A DNA stretch of 6,701 nt from Alphaproteobacteria bacterium (GTDB taxonomy: Bacteria; Pseudomonadota; Alphaproteobacteria; Rhizobiales; Aestuariivirgaceae). Positions 5,710 to 6,701 of the stretch are shown here, one piece after another. Each line of letters begins with the position of its first letter. Position 1 is the first letter of the stretch. The translations under genes and the position numbers were made by a program. A model generated the notes under the pieces. The model saw nothing but the letters and a program-made list of their open reading frames with translations, made no database searches and was not told the origin of the DNA. Location: the NCBI GenBank assembly GCA_024279045.1, contig JAJRRZ010000138.1, positions 1 to 6,701 on the forward strand. Direction: 5' to 3'.

Positions 5710-6120
5710 ATGACCACGACCACACTGACCATCACCCACGAGGGGCGGCAATACGTAGAGATGAGCCCCGCCGACCTGGCCGAGGCCGGCGTGCCGCAGG
5801 AAGTAATCGCCGCGGCGCTGGCCGAGCGCCGGGCGCAGGCTGTGAAGCGCGAGTGCAAGCGCCGCATCTACGCTGTGCTGAGCGCCGAGACGCAGATGAA
5901 CATGACCGCCGCGGCGGCGGCCATCTCCTCCAAGCCGGCCTACAGCCGCTCCGCGGAGGAGAAGGCCGTGCTGGCCGGGCTGCAGGCGGCGCTGGGCTGG
6001 GTGGACGCCATGCGCGCCCGCGCCGCGGAGCTGGTGGCCGACACGGATGCAGACTACCTGAGCGATGCTGCCTGGCCCGCACCACCCGCCGAGGTGGCGC
6101 AGGTGGCCGATAGGTTCTGA
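5710..6120 (+). CDS. Small helical protein in the tail-fibre assembly (chaperone) position
   Basis: This 136-residue protein starts with a beta strand (TTTTLTITHEGRQYVEMSP) and is then almost wholly helical: SPADLAEAGVPQEVIAAALA (19-38), a basic RRAQAVKRECKRRIYAVLSA segment (40-59), QMNMTAAAAAI (62-72) and a long helix EEKAVLAGLQAALGWVDAMR (83-102). The middle and end recall small phage proteins encoded just after fibre genes, with 'R-R-I-x-A-x-x-x-x-x-x-Q-x-N-x-x-A-A' and 'W-x-x-x-M-R', some of which act as fibre-assembly chaperones or caps. I cannot assign a named family with confidence. There is no signal peptide or membrane segment. GGAGG (5700-5704) lies 5 bases before the start. Two bases separate its stop from the next ATG at 6123. 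Confidence 0.6.
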   Translation: MTTTTLTITHEGRQYVEMSPADLAEAGVPQEVIAAALAERRAQAVKRECKRRIYAVLSAETQMNMTAAAAAISSKPAYSRSAEEKAVLAGLQAALGWVDAMRARAAELVADTDADYLSDAAWPAPPAEVAQVADRF

Positions 6121-6122
6121 GC

Positions 6123-6641
6123 ATGGAGCAGCCCCCCATGCCCGCCTATGCCGACACCCGCCAAAAAATCCGCTCCGGCGACTTGCTCGCCTGGAGCGGG
6201 CGCAGCTGGGGTGGACGCATAGTGCGCCACTGGACGGGTGAACGCATCTCGCACGTCGGCATGGCCTTGTGGGTGGGCCCGAGACTTTTCGCCATCGAGG
6301 CCCGCCCCGGCATCGGCGTGACCATGCGCCTGCTCAGCACGGCGCTCCCCCTGGAATGGTCGCCGCTGGAGCTGCCTGATCAGCAATGGCGGCAGGCGGA
6401 GGATCATGCCCTGCAGGCGCTGGGCCGGGGCTACAGCTGGCTGGATGCCATTTTGGCCGGCCTCGGCCTGCCGCCGCGGCAGTGGGACAAATACCAATGC
6501 GCCGAGCTGGTCGCCGAACTGCTCGCCCGCGCCGGTTGGCGCCCCGTCCGGGATGCGCCCCGCCAGCAGAGGCTCATCCCCGGCCACCTCCAGCGCCTGG
6601 CCCTGCAGGCCGGCCATCCCGTGCACCTCATCACACAATGA
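6123..6641 (+). CDS. YiiX/YebB-like permuted papain-fold (NlpC/P60-type) amidase
   Basis: This 172-residue protein has the marks of the circularly permuted NlpC/P60 (YiiX/YebB-like) fold, cysteine enzymes that cut amide bonds in peptidoglycan or act on lipids. Residues 18-49 (SGDLLAWSG, then GRIVRHWTGERISHVGMAL) match the family's 'G-D-L-l-x-x-x-G-x-x-x-S-x-x-I-x-x-x-T-x-s-x-x-S-H-V-G'. H44 is the likely catalytic histidine, E59 in FAIEARPG the acidic partner, and C126 in QCAELVAELL the nucleophile. In this permuted order His precedes Cys, the reverse of classical NlpC/P60. No signal peptide or membrane segment is visible, so release to the wall would need a holin or delivery with the tail. 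An alternative start at ATG 6138 (residue 6) has GGAG at 6125-6128 with a 9-base gap, while 6123 has only a weak site. Location after the fibre genes fits an endolysin or a tail-associated wall enzyme. Confidence 0.8.
   Translation: MEQPPMPAYADTRQKIRSGDLLAWSGRSWGGRIVRHWTGERISHVGMALWVGPRLFAIEARPGIGVTMRLLSTALPLEWSPLELPDQQWRQAEDHALQALGRGYSWLDAILAGLGLPPRQWDKYQCAELVAELLARAGWRPVRDAPRQQRLIPGHLQRLALQAGHPVHLITQ
6125..6128 (+). promoter_or_regulatory. GGAG favouring the shorter start (6138) of the amidase gene
   Basis: GGAG lies 9 bases before ATG 6138, just inside the longer reading of the gene. Upstream of ATG 6123 only a weak purine run (GATAGG) is seen. The protein would lose its first five residues (MEQPP) and keep all conserved parts. 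Confidence 0.45.
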
Positions 6642-6701
6642 CGCCGCTCGCCACTTGCGAGGTGGCGGGCGGCCCGGGGCTGTGGCAGCAGCCCGAGCGG
6701 C
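6638..6701 (+). CDS. Start of a possible further small ORF (runs off the window)
   Basis: ATG 6638 overlaps the amidase stop by four bases (ATGA), as at the baseplate junctions, and the frame stays open to the edge, giving 21 residues that begin MTPLATCEVAGGPGLW. No Shine-Dalgarno sequence precedes it, so translation would depend on coupling. A strong hairpin covers its first codons. No family can be recognised from this fragment; by position it might be a lysis or accessory protein, but that is a guess. It could also be no gene at all. Confidence 0.35.
   Translation, partial: MTPLATCEVAGGPGLWQQPER
6643..6673 (+). other. GC-rich hairpin just after the amidase gene
   Basis: GCCGCTCGCCAC (6643-6654) pairs with GTGGCGGGCGGC (6662-6673) over 12 positions with a single T-G wobble, leaving a 7-base loop. 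There is no T-run after it, so it is not a standard intrinsic terminator. The left arm can instead pair perfectly for 8 bases with CGAGCGGC at 6694-6701. Confidence 0.5.

Noticed and set aside
6054..6638. A 194-residue open frame on the minus strand
   Set aside because: It is antisense to the amidase gene, which has recognisable H, E and C active-site motifs.

Overview
The window is a GC-rich stretch of a contractile-tailed (P2-like myovirus) phage or prophage. All recognisable genes lie on the + strand, and they run from the end of the tail-tube/terminator region through the baseplate to the tail-fibre genes and a probable peptidoglycan-type amidase. No host gene, tRNA, rRNA, CRISPR array, insertion sequence or att site is visible, so the sequence cannot distinguish a free phage from a prophage. 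The strong G/C bias at third codon positions and the gene families suggest a high-GC proteobacterial host (inference, not proof).

Layout: 1-181 is the 3' end of a probable GpU-like tail gene. It is followed by gpX (LysM-like, 183-443), gpD (gp27-like hub, 440-1435), gpV (spike, 1435-1977), gpW (gp25-like, 2044-2460), gpJ (2457-3608) and gpI (3605-4363). Next come a short tail-collar fibre protein of the P2 gpH N-terminal type (4363-4899), a probable distal fibre protein (4925-5698) and a small helical protein in the fibre-chaperone position (5710-6120). The last full gene is a YiiX/YebB-like permuted-papain enzyme (6123-6641, start possibly 6138). A further small ORF may begin at 6638 and run off the window.

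The genes are almost fully packed. Five consecutive junctions inside the baseplate/fibre block, and possibly a sixth at 6638, are 1-base or 4-base start/stop overlaps, and every stop codon is TGA. This points to one polycistronic, translationally coupled late operon. The products should assemble together: X, D and V form the central hub and spike; W, J and I form the baseplate wedges; the 4363 and 4925 products attach to the wedges as fibres; and the 5710 product may assist the fibre. The only two gaps longer than 20 bases (1978-2043 and 4900-4924) both carry a GTGATC-rich motif containing CATGTGATC.

This is mostly a well-known tail module, and I do not see an obvious new defence or mobile system. 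The less ordinary parts are: the U-X-D block joined directly to V-W-J-I, a different order from P2; a 27-residue tandem repeat in an Ala-rich C-terminal extension of gpI; a DxDxDGD loop at the tip end of the spike in place of an HxH motif; a fibre split into a short adaptor plus a separate distal protein; and the permuted amidase followed by strong, possibly alternative hairpins at the right edge.
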